Origin: Gossypium raimondii
Lineage: Eukaryota; Streptophyta; Magnoliopsida; Malvales; Malvaceae
Assembly: GCF_025698545.1 (NCBI RefSeq)
Contig: NC_068575.1
Coordinates: 46,509,980-46,573,979, forward strand
Direction of reading: 5' to 3'
Length of the DNA stretch: 64,000 nucleotides
Shown piece by piece: positions 47,430 to 59,300 of this stretch (positions are counted from its first letter, which is position 1; every line of letters begins with the position of its first letter). A program made the translations under genes and the position numbers. Below the pieces are notes generated by a model that did no database searches, was not told where the DNA came from, and saw only the letters and a list, made by a program, of their open reading frames with translations.

Positions 47430-50330
47430 GAATGAATAATGCCATACTTGGAGTTAGCCTGCTTCAGATTAGCAGCAGTGATACAGACGTTTGATTTGCG
47501 GTACAACTTAATGTCCGCTTTGGTCGAGCGATGGTGCCCGAAGACCCACACTTTTCATTTGTCGTGTGGGGAGTGCACCATCACTCTGGAGGATATTGCA
47601 CTGCAACTCGGGCTCCTAACTGACAGCAGTGTGGTAATGGGTGTAAGTGCAATCTCTGAGCCTGCCGCCATTTGCTATAACCTACTAGGAGTCTCGTCCA
47701 ATGATGCTGAGTCGAAATTTTTGAGTTTGAGGTTTTCATGGCTGAAGGCCAATTTCGAGCATTTACTGATTAATGCCGCTAAGTGGGTGGTGATGTGCGC
47801 CGCTTGTAACAGCCCAATTTTCAGTAGTGTCAGAACAGTGATTTGAGATCACTAAATTCGATGAAAAAGTTAGAAAAATTTATTAATTAATAATTATAAG
47901 TTAAGCGTGATTTTAGAAATATTTTTGAATTAGTGAATTTTGTGATTTAAAAGAAATTATTAGGTAAATTGGGTCGAAAACGAGGTATCGAGACCTCGAT
48001 ATTAGAATCGAGCCGTAAATATTTTTATAAATATTTACGAGTGTCATTAGGTAGTATTAAAATTTCGTTAAGAAATTTTAACGTTCGATGGTTAATTGAT
48101 TAAAAGGATTAAATTGCAATAGAGATAAAAGTTTAATTAAAGATTAAAGAAAAATTAAAAGGACCAAATAGGCAATTATGCCTTTTTCTAAAGTTGAGAC
48201 GGCATAACTAAAGAAATATCGAGATATTTTAGTTAATATATTTATTATATTTATTTACTTAATAAATAAGTATTATATTAATTATATTATTATAATATTA
48301 TAATATTATATATATTTATATAACAAATAGAAAAGAATGAAGGAAATAGAATTGAAAAACGCAACAGAGAAGGGGAAAGGAAAGAAAGAAAAGAAAGAAA
48401 GAAAAGGGAATTTTGGGGTTTTGAAGTTTCAAGCTCAATTGGTAAGTCAATTTATGTCATGATTTATGTTGAAATTTTTGAGTTTTTGGAGTTCTAGAAC
48501 AAAATATGTCATGATTTATGTTGAAATTTTGAAAGATAGTTGATTTTTAGACATGAGTTATGTTGAATTAATTGATGAATTAGGGGTTAAATTGATTGAA
48601 TTTCAAGTTAGAAGTTAGTAAAGGGTTGATTTGTAAAATAAAACATAAGTTTTGAATTAATAGGGACTAAATTGGGAGAATTTTAAAATTAGGGATTTAT
48701 GGTGAAATTAGAGAGTTAAATTAGTTTAAAGTGGGAATGGAATGAAAATATGAAATTAGTTTTGAGAATAAAAGTTAGTCTCGGTTCAGGGACTAAATTG
48801 GAATTTAGGAAAATATTGAGTAAAAATTGAAATATTTAATGTGAGATTGAATGGTGTTGTATTGATGATTTTTAATTGTTTTAATTCTGTAGCAATCGTC
48901 GTACCGGAATTTTCGACTAAAAAGAGGAAAAATATAGTCGACGAGGAATAGCTCGGAATTCCAGGTTTGTATTTCTATAATCTGAATCTAATTATTAATT
49001 GTTGTATTTTGATTAAATGTTATGGTAAGTGATTGAAGTGAGAATTATTGTGTTTTACAATTGAAAAGGATTGTCTTGATATATGATGAAATTATATTGG
49101 TTGAATTGAATTGGAATATATATATACTATGAATATATATGTGTGTGTAAATGTGAAATTGTGCAAATATGATAATTGGATTATTTTTTATATGTATAAA
49201 ATTCAGCCTTAATGCCCAAGTAGATGGAATTTAGAATTACTGGGATATTAGTGGCATGCCATTAAGGAACTTTAGTGCGCTCTCTGATTATTAGCATGTT
49301 GGTGCTCTCTGATTATTAGCACGTTGGTGCTTTTTGATTACTAGCACGTCAGTGCTCTCCGTTTAGCACGTATGTGCTCTCTGTATAGCACTTTAGTGCT
49401 CTCTGTTCATTAGTGCATAATAATGCACCACTGTATTTGTTCCATATATCCGGTGTGTTCTATAAAATATACTTTGGACTAAGAATAAGAATATGAGATA
49501 GTAAACTGAAAACAGAATATGAAATATGTTGTAAATACATGGAATAGACGAGTTATATACTCATAAATTGATTGTGGAATGGATAGTGCCATTGCTTAAA
49601 TGATATGTGAATAAATTATGGAAAGGTATTATATATAGCAAGTGATGAAAATCGAGTGTTGTGTGATTTTAAATGTTCAATTGTGCTTAACATTTTATTA
49701 TACATATTTTATTGTTTTATTTTTTTTAAATATTCGGATTATAGAAATACCACTGAGTTTTTACTCAGCGTACAGTTTTATTTTCCGTGCGTAGGTTAAG
49801 TACTTAAGTTTGATCGCTGATTCAGAATCCAACAACGATTATGAACTCAAATATGGTGATGTTTATTTCTTTGTGTTGGCATGTACCTAGATTGTCTAAA
49901 TATTAGTTATTTTGTGGTTTGATTGTAAATGAAGTTATAAGATCTATTTTTGAGAGTTTATAATTTGGATTAAAACGATGCTTGATGACTTATTTTGATG
50001 ATATAAAATGTTTGATATTTCTGTCTGTTTGATCTGTAATCTCCGGTAATGCTCCGTAACCCGGTTCCAAGCGAGGGATACGGGTTGGGGGTGTTACACC
50101 GCTCGAGTATAAATTATGCACATTATAAGGGTGACTCATGCTGGATGCAAACAACAACAAAATCCATTTGATTTACTTGCCCTTGTTAATTGATTTCCAT
50201 AATGTTCGTTCGTATAGTTGGGGTTTCGCAGTTTTAGCTATGTTGTATTGTAAGCTTTGTCAAACGACAAATCCTTCTGTTGTGGACATAAGTAGATGCC
50301 TCATATTGTGGCAGTCTTAGGCACATTAAA
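47430..50330 (+). pseudogene. Plant mobile domain (PMD/MAIN-like) gene split by a solo LTR
   Basis: First part 47430-47804: MPYLELACFRLAAVIQTFDL, LVERWCPKTHTFHLSCGECT, ITLEDIALQLGLLTDS, the core of the PMD (aminotransferase-like, MAIN/MAIL) family. At 47804 the frame is cut by a 2.3-kb solo LTR. It resumes at 50099 with a CGA codon, then a TAA two codons later, and in a shifted frame DANNNKIHLIYLPLLIDFHN, RSYSWGFAVLAMLYCKLCQT to a stop near 50318. PMD proteins occur in plant genes and inside MULEs and Ty3/gypsy elements; this copy lies between MULE ends, so it is the transposon type. It is non-functional. Confidence 0.8.
47805..50098 (-). mobile_element. Solo LTR, TGTAACACCCC family, minus orientation, inside the PMD gene
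   Basis: 2294 bases. On + it starts TGTAACAGCCCAATTTTC and ends GGGGGTGTTACA; read on minus it begins TGTAACACCCCC like the copy at 44663. The perfect duplication CCGCT (47800-47804 and 50099-50103) brackets it and restores the PMD reading frame across the junction. The short-repeat cluster of the family (GCACTTTAGTGCTCTCTG type) lies at about 49265-49420. Confidence 0.9.
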
Positions 50331-51494
50331 AACTTGGTAATATAAATGCAAAAATACAAACTTTGTAATTTGGTTGACTTGTTTCAACCCCATTCTTGGC
50401 ATCAAGGTAGCCAGCTCGTATTACATATTACATGTCACTCTCAAGTCTGGTCATCCTTTGCTGAAAAAGATGTGGCTCTAGCTCGTACGCTGTGTATGTA
50501 TTAAGAAAATACAAGTTATAATCTCGAATTAACTTGTTCTAGTATTGATAATATTAAAGCATATATTGAAACTAAATTTTAGCCAATTTCATAACTTGTC
50601 TCCACCAATCTGCATTCTTGTACTCTTGGTGAAAGTTAGTTGCAATGTATCAGATACAATAAATGGATCTCTATGGTACACCAGAATTCCTAATGGTGAC
50701 AATTATTCCCTTCCCTTTATCAGAAATGATGCAAATATTATCGTCACTAATAACATACTTTCATAGGTTCATAAGGAATTCATAGGTTCATAAGGAAGAA
50801 TTCTCATGATTCTATGTTCTCCTTGTCCATAATGGTAGATGCTATCGGGAGCACGTTCTTGTTCCCGTCTTGAGCAACCGCTATAAGTAGGATTTGGTTA
50901 TATTTCCCGTATAGCTAGGTCTCATCTACCTGCACAAGTGGCTTGCAGTAGGGAAATGCCTGCACGCATGGATCAAATGTCCATAACATCTAGTGGAAAA
51001 TTCTTCTTTCAGTTGTAGTTGGTCATTCGGGTCGTAATAAGGTCATGTCTCCAACTCAAAGACATTCTTTGGCACGTACTCCCATATGGCGACTACCCCC
51101 CTGTAGCTCATTGTACAATGCATCTCAATCTCCGTACAACCGCTCAATTGTCATCTATTCAGTTATCCATGCTTTTCGTTATGATACTTGATACTGGAAT
51201 CGTGCTTGCATTTTAACAATCAGTACCGAAACTTTAATGGTCGGTATTTCCTTCACCATTGACATGATACATGTGTAGATAATTTTGGAATCAAGTTTCC
51301 GATGATCTTTTGTCATACGTGTTGAAGTGTATGTGTGAGCCCCAACAAATTTTAGTATCACCTCTGTCTATAACTTCTGGATAAATGCGACTCGTACCCG
51401 CTAATTGCAGCCTTCCGTCGACCTCCAACAATTCCCAATATACAATGTCAGTTTGGACTCAGTGACCTTATAGGCCACCGGCACATTCATGCTA

Positions 51495-51803
51495 ACCGCT
51501 TAATGGCAAATATGCATATCTATGTATATATATAAATTATAAAGCTTAAAAAAAAATAAGTATGTATATTTAAAATATGTGGGTATACATATATAAAGTA
51601 TAAAGTACAAATAATATATAAGTAAGTATATATATATATATATATATATATTAAAGTATATAAAAGTATAAGTACGCACATATATAAAAATTAAAATGTA
51701 TATATATATATATAAGTTAGTAGGAATATATATAACAAAATCTAAAAATGGTATAATGGGTAAATAATAATAAGGAAAGTAATAATAATAAATGCAATAA
51801 CAA

Positions 51804-51858
<55 letters not shown>

Positions 51859-53009
51859 CGGGATTAGATTGAAAACAAAACAAAATCCCAGAGGAGAAAT
51901 CAGAATAAAATAAAGCAAAAGATTAATTTGGGATGCGCGTGAAAGGAGGGGGACCCAAAAAGGAAGTATCCCATCCTTTCTAACGCATCACTTCACGCGG
52001 GACTAAAATGAAACAACGATAAAATCATACGGCTAAATTAAAAACAAAGAAAAGAAGGAAAGAGGGGCAAATTGCAATGCGCTGCAAAAGCGGAGGGACC
52101 GCGCGCGCAAATAGCCCTTTTAAAGAAAACACGCGGATCCTCCCCTTAGGGTCGGGTCACCGCGCGAGTCAGGTTGAAACGGCGTCGTTTCAACGCCTGG
52201 GGCTATGGCGCAAAACGGCGCCGTTTTGAAACACTTATAAAAATAAAAAATTTTCTTTTTTGCTTCATTTTCTGCCTTTTCCTTAAAAAAATTTGAATCT
52301 CATCCTCCTCCCTCTCTCCCTCACGACTTCTGGCCTTAGATTCAGGCCTCCGCCGCACCACCTCCACGGCCGGTGGCCGGAGTTGTGCGAAATTGGCTTT
52401 TTAGCCCTCCTTTCGGTGTCCTCGAAGGCTAGGCCTTCTCAACCGAGGGACCGAGTATAAAAGGAAGAGACTTTCCTCCCCGTTCGACTCCGGTGACGGC
52501 GAATGAGGGCTTCAACTCCGGCCTCCGAAACCAACAGGTATTTTCTTTTTTTAGTTTCGTTTTCGTTAAGAAAGATTGTAGAAAATAAACAAAAAATAAA
52601 ATAAGATAGAGTAAAATAAATAAAAACGCAAGAACAGAAGAAAAACTAGAGTCAAACCTTTTTTTTTAAGCCTTTTGATCTGCTTTTTTTCATTTACTCC
52701 TCTCTGAAGAAGATACAAAGGTTTCATTTTTCGGTCTTTATAACTGATTTTTACATATTTTTAATCTATTATATATGCTGTCACTTCTTGCTTTTTGATT
52801 TTGCAGGTGGTGGTTGGAGGCGTGGCGGTGCGATTGGCGAGTGGACGAAGGTCGAAGACCCTAGGTGCGGCGCACCTAGGGTTAGGGTTTTCTGATTTTT
52901 TGTGTTGGGCCATTTGGGCCGTTTAGGTTTTGGGCTAGGTTATGTAATTGGGCTTACTTTTGGTTGTAATTGGGGTTTTTGGGCCCCGGGTAAATTTGGG
53001 CTTGTACAA
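51495..53009. repeat. Truncated LTR inside the MULE transposase
   Basis: Ends ...TTTGGGCTTGTACA at 53009 and begins abruptly in AT-rich sequence at about 51495 with no TG terminus, so one end is lost. The layout parallels the LTRs of the gag-only element: an AT-rich TATATA zone, then GGACTAAA/ACCGCGCGC text, an ACGGCGTCGTTT-type region, then a run of TTGGGCC phrases (about 52905-53005). It is probably a related family and minus-oriented. No target duplication was found. Confidence 0.55.
51798..51857. repeat. (AAT)n microsatellite
   Basis: About 18-20 consecutive AAT units within the truncated LTR; a (TA)n run of about 28 bases lies at 51628-51655. Confidence 0.9.
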
Positions 53010-53290
53010 TCACTACTATCATATCCACCATCAGCATCTGCATCAGTCTTAGGTGCAGCATTAAGATCGATGTCGAACCCGCGTACAGTCGATTGACTAT
53101 CAACGTACGATATTGGAACCACCATACACGGATCTTGAACTCCATGTTCTTCACATAATGGAGTGGGAGCTTCAGCTGGCTCCACATCAGCTAACTCAGC
53201 AACTAATTGAATCAGTGCATTTTGGTGGCTCTAATTCCCACGATAAAGAGCGACCATTGTCTCTACGTCTTCATCGTCTACAAGTTCCAT

Positions 53291-53869
53291 CTTGATGAAT
53301 TTGATGGGATTTGTTGAAACTGGAAACTTGTAAAAAAGTTTTGATATTCTTCTCCCACAACATCTAACAATTTTTTGCACTAATCCTTTCCTTCATATCA
53401 TTAACCGAGACATTTCTATTAAATCTCATTGCTATTTGTTGGCGACATTCAAATATACATCCAACTGTTGTTGTCAAAATTACTCCATCAAAATAAACAC
53501 ATATAAAAATTGATTATCCATCTTCAATACTAGACCTGTTAAAAAAGAAATAAAAATTCCCACTACAATTTCAAGCAAAATAATTACTGTAATGTAAAAA
53601 ATGAATTTCATATCTATTAACCTCGTGAATTCTTCTTTGTCTATTTACTCTTTTTCTACATAATTTTTTTCGGTTATTTGAATTCTCAAATTTTTTTCCC
53701 AAACACTGTTTAAATAATGGTTAAGAACTGGTGCCGCCTATAACATTGGCACCAGTACTTTGGTGCCACCTTTCCCATGGGCACCACTCCTTGGTGCCGC
53801 CTTTCCCATGGACACCACCACCCAAACTTGTCCCAAACCCGTATTTAACTCATGTATTGGAACTGGATG
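53291..53869. other. Promoter-side region of the MULE transposase
   Basis: Lies between the transposase ATG (minus strand) and the right inverted repeat. At 53725-53830 a GGTGCC(G/A)CC phrase is repeated in short tandem (GGCACCAGTACTTTGGTGCC, CACTCCTTGGTGCCGCC). No gene seen. Confidence 0.45.
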
Positions 53870-54062
53870 GGAAAAAAAACTTTGGTGCCGCCTATCAAGA
53901 AGGCCGCACCATCAAAAATTTATTTATTTTGTTTTGTTTTTTTAGTTGAAAGTGATGGGTGTCAAAAAATAGGGGTGGTGCCGCCTATGCACCATTCTCC
54001 ACCACCCCTGGTATACCATTTTTAAATTTTTTTATTTTTTATATTATTTAAGTAAAAAAGCC
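53870..54062 (-). repeat. Right terminal inverted repeat of the MULE
   Basis: Reverse complement of 43530-43740 with scattered differences; see the MULE entry. Confidence 0.75.
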
Positions 54063-55400
54063 CAACCTGCCAAAAAAATTTTAATAAAAATTAAAAAAAA
54101 AACACATGCGGAGGAACAGATATAGGAACAAAGTTCGTCTTGTGCACCCTAACTTAGTGAATTTAATGAATAATTAATTATGTATATAATTTGTTAAGAA
54201 ATGTTAATTTAATATATTAAGAAATTGGGAATAAAGGAATAAAAATAAAGAAATGTAAAATAAAATGAGAGAATAACTGTATGTTCATTTTCTTTTCTAA
54301 AAGGCATAGTGCAACATTTAGCGGTAAGGTTTTATCATAAAATTTAAAGTTTTATTTACAATTTAACTTTTAAACTATATTATTTTCTTCCTATTGGTAT
54401 CTGATTTTCTTATTCCATTTTAGTACTCGACTTATTATTCTATTATATTTTTTTGCCCCTAAAATTAACGGTATTAAAAAAACCCTCAACCAAACAAAAT
54501 GCATGTGGCTGTTGACTTATGACATGTACATTGATCAAAGTTGACTTTTTGTTGACCAACCTTGGCCCATAAAAAATTATTAAATTATCAAAAATATATT
54601 TTTAAAAAAAATTAAAAATGTAAAAGTAAAAATTATGAAAATTATAAATTAAATAAAAAAATTTCTTGCTTTGAGATTGAATGAACAACAATTCAATCTT
54701 CAGTTCCGGGTAATATTATCTAAGGGTTAATAAAGCAATGAAGACAATTACGCAATTCATTTTGTGGGTCTCAAAACAGTTTTAGGTGAAGATTCTTTAA
54801 CACTAAAGCTCGATGAAGATGATGAAGATTTCACATACTCCTACGAAGCTTTTTAACTTGTGTACTGTAAACCAACAATTTAAGAACCCAAATGATGTTG
54901 AAGTAGACGATGATTTCACTTTGTTCTTCCCTGCTTTTACCATTAGCTCAAATTTAAAAAAAAAAAAAAACCCTTACAAACTAAAAAAAATCAAAACCTT
55001 TTGCTTTCACAAACGATAAAATTGAAGATTTTCTAAATTCGCTATGGGGTTTAATGGATTCTTTTTAGTTTTATTTTTTATTCTGTTTTGCCTTCAAAAA
55101 GAAAAAATAAATCTTTCTAAAAATTAAAAAAATCTAAGCCTGCTATCACTGTACAATCAGTATTTGATGATCTTTGACTAAACAGGAAATGTGTTCACAA
55201 CCATAAAAGGAAATGGTGGGGGTCCACGCAAATCTTGGTTCGGGGCGTTGCGGCGAATCCCATACAATACAGATTGCATTACTTCCCACATGGCGGATTA
55301 CAATTGGACCAACAACGATAACTCAAGCTTTAATAGATTCCCACTACCAAGGTCGGATTATCAAATAAGCCCTTTCTATTTATGAACCTCCATTAATGAA
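54063..55400. other. AT-rich intergenic stretch upstream of the rhomboid gene
   Basis: No convincing gene. A run of acidic codons at 54811-54930 and a 64-codon frame at 55191-55385 are too weak to call. The region presumably contains the rhomboid promoter near its right end. Confidence 0.4.
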
Positions 55401-56319
55401 AAACACACCGTCAATGTCTGCAAATTATCATCTCTTTCCTTAAACACATCCTCTTTGTTAAGCTCTTCTTCATCTTCTCCAAAAACAAGGGTACTTAATT
55501 TAATTTCTCACTTTTTACAGTTTTGTTTTTACTTTTATGGCTACTAGTGTGTTACATATGGGACATAGATATGTACTTATATATATTCTGTTATCTCTTC
55601 TCTTTCTTCCACTGTATTTTTAGTAAAAAGCCCAAAAGTTAAAAAAGATACATTTGGCATGCTTTGCAAGACATTTGAAGTTTTTTAAATGTTTATCATG
55701 TTAAATTTAAGCATATGTTTCAAAATGTAAGAGCCATGTTCTTTTGTTTTTAAAGTGAATCATGAAAGTTCACCAAGTGTATGACGTTGTTGTGAAAAAA
55801 AGCATAAGATGACAGCTTGAACTTTGTGTTCTGTCAATGTTGTAGAAGTTGAAAACTATGATAAAGAAAATGCCGTGTTGGGTTTGTTTTAGAGAAACTA
55901 AAAGGTTTGGGGGTTTCTCCAAATGTCGAAAAGATAGGAGTTTTTATTGTATATATATGATGAAATCGTGACGCTTTCATTAGTTTAATGCAAGCTTCAT
56001 AATCTCTTGAATTTTCATTTTCTCGACTTTGGCAGTTTTGCATTGATTAGTCATGTTATTTTGATTTGAAATGTATTTGATATTTACAAGACTATACTTT
56101 TATATCAATATTCGATTACATGTCTAAAACAAGCATTTAAGTTTGAAAATGACTCCTCATCTTTTTCCTTATTCTGAAAGCTATCTTATTGTAATGGTTA
56201 GTTAAACCCAAAAACTATGTTGATTAGACTCGAGTGCAAGTCTTGGGTCCAACATGGGTCCAATATGAGTATGCTCATTTTCTAAGTTTCTTTCAATTAA
56301 TGATGACTTGCAGGTCACC

Positions 56320-59300
56320 ATGGCTGTGATTCCAGTACGTTTCAAATTGCCTTATAAAGATCAAAATTGTGACTGCAAATGCAATGGTTGGCAATCGCGT
56401 CAAGCTGAGATTGGGTATAAAAATGGAGGTTTTAATGGACATCAATGGCGTATTTGGACATTCACTAGTGTTCATCCAAGACCCTTCTCCATGAAAGCAT
56501 TGCCCAAAGAAAATTCACACCTGATCTCTTTGGATTCTTATTTTCGAAAGCTTCAAGAAGATTCAAATAAGGGTTCTACCATGGTGTTGGTTGATAGAAG
56601 TGGAGAAAGTAGCATAAAGAAGGGGCTGCTGGAATCTCTGGAAGCTTATCTTGGTAAACTTGATGAAGGTAATGTAATATGCCAAATACTTTTATTCTTA
56701 CTGTCCCTATTTCATCTTATGCGCACACACGATCATGACATGGCAAAATACATGTTGGATATGCGAGGACTCGTCCGGATATGGCTAGACACTTTGTTTT
56801 GCTGGCTTTTTGTTGTTTTCTTACTGATCCAATCGGTTTTTAGTCAGTTGAAAACCAGAGCGATTTACAAGCCACCGTTTTTTGGTTTCTGGTGTCCAGT
56901 CTAACACCGAGTTTCTTTGATTGTTTGTTCAGATTCAAATTCTAAAATCCAAGAGAAAACCCCGGAAGACAACCAAACCGTACTTCCATTTTCTGTCGGC
57001 GAAGATGCGATCGATGAAAAAGCAAAATTCAGAAGCGATATCGGCTTCAGGCTAAGGGATGTTAACAGTGTCACAAAGAAGTCTGAAGCCTTGCAATACT
57101 CTGATGAAGCCTCTCATCTCTACTTAGTGTACTACCCCTTTAATTTTGTATTTATTGCATTTTGACATGAAACGAAAACACAACACCGAATGACATGTCT
57201 AATCGTATATGAGTTTTATGTGATTGCGTTTCCCTGTCATAATCGTGTCAACACATTCATGGCACCACAAATCTCGTGTCATAAAGGTGTAAAACACACA
57301 TAACACACTTAAGGCATGATTAGTTAGTGCAAATGAATCCCTTTCGGGTTTTGCTTCATTACTTCTTTTGATATATATAGTTAGTTTGTCAGGTCATAAC
57401 TGCAGGTAGAATTCATGGTCTAATATAATCCTTTTATTCTAAATGCAGAAGCATAGTGGCATCCATAAACATTGCTGTTTTTATATTTGAGATAGCCACT
57501 CCAGTTAAAATCTCAGAGTTGCAGCTATTTTCCATCCCTTCATTATATGGAGCCAAAATAAATGATCTCATTCTGGTTGGAGAATGGTGGAGGCTTGTCA
57601 CACCAATGTTTCTGGTACAGGATTAAAACAATTGGGTTCGTCTTCGTGTTCTTTTTTTCGTTCTTTTTTTTTTTTTTTTTGCATGATTTCATATATTATT
57701 TGAAAGAAACTCAAACAAAATCGTACATGCTTGAATTTGGTTACTAACATAATGTTGCACTTATAGAGCTGGCTTACAGCACAGCTTGGCAAAGGTTTCA
57801 GGAGGCATAGATCCACGTAACTCGAACTTGAGTACAAGTGTCAGATAGATGTATGTATTCAACATAGGTTTGATCAGGTTTTTCTAAGCTTTTCTGCAAA
57901 GGATCTTTGGAGATCATATCTCCATATTCATGTGCCGAACACTAGTATCAAATACCAACACTTCAAATAGAAAAATAGGCGTAGATGGGCGTAACTTACG
58001 GACAAAGTAGCTTTGCTTAGCTTGTAGGAGCACAACTTGCAAGAAAAGCACAATATGGTAATTAGGATTAAGTAGCCTGTGTGTGTAGGTTTGGGGGGGA
58101 GGTGCTTAGATCTTCCTCTTCATTGTCTCTCCACTTATTTGCAATGTTTCTCTCTTTTTTTCTCTTCTTTTTTAATTTCCGTTTTAGTTACCATAACATT
58201 AACAACATATGAATTGATTAATGGTTGAATTGGTGATGCAGCATTCCGGAATTCTTCATGTATCTCTTGGCTGTTGGGCGCTTCTTTCTTTCGGGCCTCA
58301 AGTTTGCAGATATTACGGATCCTTTACGTTTTTCTTAATATATTTGCTCGGCGGCTTCGCCGGAAACTTGATAAGCTTTCTTCATACGCCCCAACCAACA
58401 GTTGGTGGCACGGTGAGTCACTTTTTCTAGATCTAGCAATATCAGTCATGACACAATTACAACATGAATATGTGTTCAGTCACTTCGGTTCAAAATTTGA
58501 TTATATTGACTTTTTAACTTTTAAAATTGATAAACAATCTTAAGTCAGTTTAAGTGGTTTAATTGGTCTTATTTATTTGAAAATTAAATTATTTACATTA
58601 ATATTAATATTAATATTAACATAATATAATATAATATTATTTTTATACTACTTATAAAGTCATTGATTTAATAGATACCATGAGTTAACAAACATCAAAT
58701 CAATTAAAAATATTAAAATTTTTATTATATGAGTATTTATATATTTAAATTAAATAGCTTAAATTACAATTTTAAAAGAAATCCTAAAATGAATGAATGG
58801 TTAAATTGAGAGTGCGGATTCAATCCTTGAGATTGATTTTATATATTTTTATACAAATTTTACAACATAATCTAGCAATATAAATGATTTTCAAATTATT
58901 ATATAAATTTATATTTTATATTGTATAAATTATATTTTAAAATAAAATACTTAGTTATTTCAATATATTTGGTCATCAACTCTAAAATTGAATAAACTAA
59001 ACCAATAAACTGATTTAAAAACCAAGTATTAATTTAACTAAATATGATCGTTTAAATCGATTTAAACCGATCAATGCCCTCCCTAATGAATATACAAATT
59101 TCACAGGTGTGAATATTGAGCATATGTATGTGTCCTAAACAAGTATGATCAGATTTTTTTTTATGTATCTTTTAAGAATCTTTAAAAGTCATATTTTTAT
59201 ACATAATTGTCGAACACAGATATCTAAAAAAACAGAAGTCGACACATATATGTAGAAATTGTATAAATGTAACGTTTAGTGTGAAACTAAATGTAGGGAC

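Larger units (their letters stand above)
50545..53290 (-). pseudogene. MULE transposase, split by a truncated LTR and decayed
   Basis: Minus strand from an ATG at 53290 (MELVDDEDVETMVALYRGN, then TAG). The N-terminal region carries EPAEAPTPLCEEHGVQDPCM and STVRGFDIDLNAAPKTD and breaks at about 53010 where LTR sequence begins. It resumes near 51495 with FAIKRLA, VAYKVTESKLTLYIGNCWRS (DBD/zinc-finger-like domain), THTYTSTRMTKDHRKLDSK, then the MULE catalytic region in broken frames (RNELQ-type text, AACRHFPTA, YVISDDNICIISDKGKGI near 50740) to about 50545. Part of the N-terminal/linker coding between 53010 and 51495 is lost. Many stops; inactive. Confidence 0.8.
43530..54062. mobile_element. 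Mutator-like element (MULE) with PMD gene and opposing transposase, heavily nested
   Basis: The left end (about 43530-43740) and right end (about 53870-54062) are long inverted repeats: TTTTTTACTTAAATAATATA, then ATACCA-GGGTGGTGGA, GGTGCATAGGCG-CACCACCC, CCCATCACTTTCAACTAAAA and GCCTTCTTGAT-GGCGGCACCAAAG are found in the same order on opposite strands. Inside are a PMD gene (47430-50330, +) and a MULE transposase (53290-50545, -), the cargo expected for such an element. Three LTR insertions lie within it, so the original element was about 4.5 kb. Exact ends and the 9-10-bp duplication were not resolved. Confidence 0.75.

Noticed and set aside
51500..51883. 127-codon tyrosine-rich frame on minus
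   Set aside because: Translated TA and AAT low-complexity sequence of the truncated LTR.
55191..55385. Possible first coding exon of the rhomboid gene
   Set aside because: The frame does not join any downstream acceptor in phase with the known N-terminus, and the family start fits the ATG at 56320.
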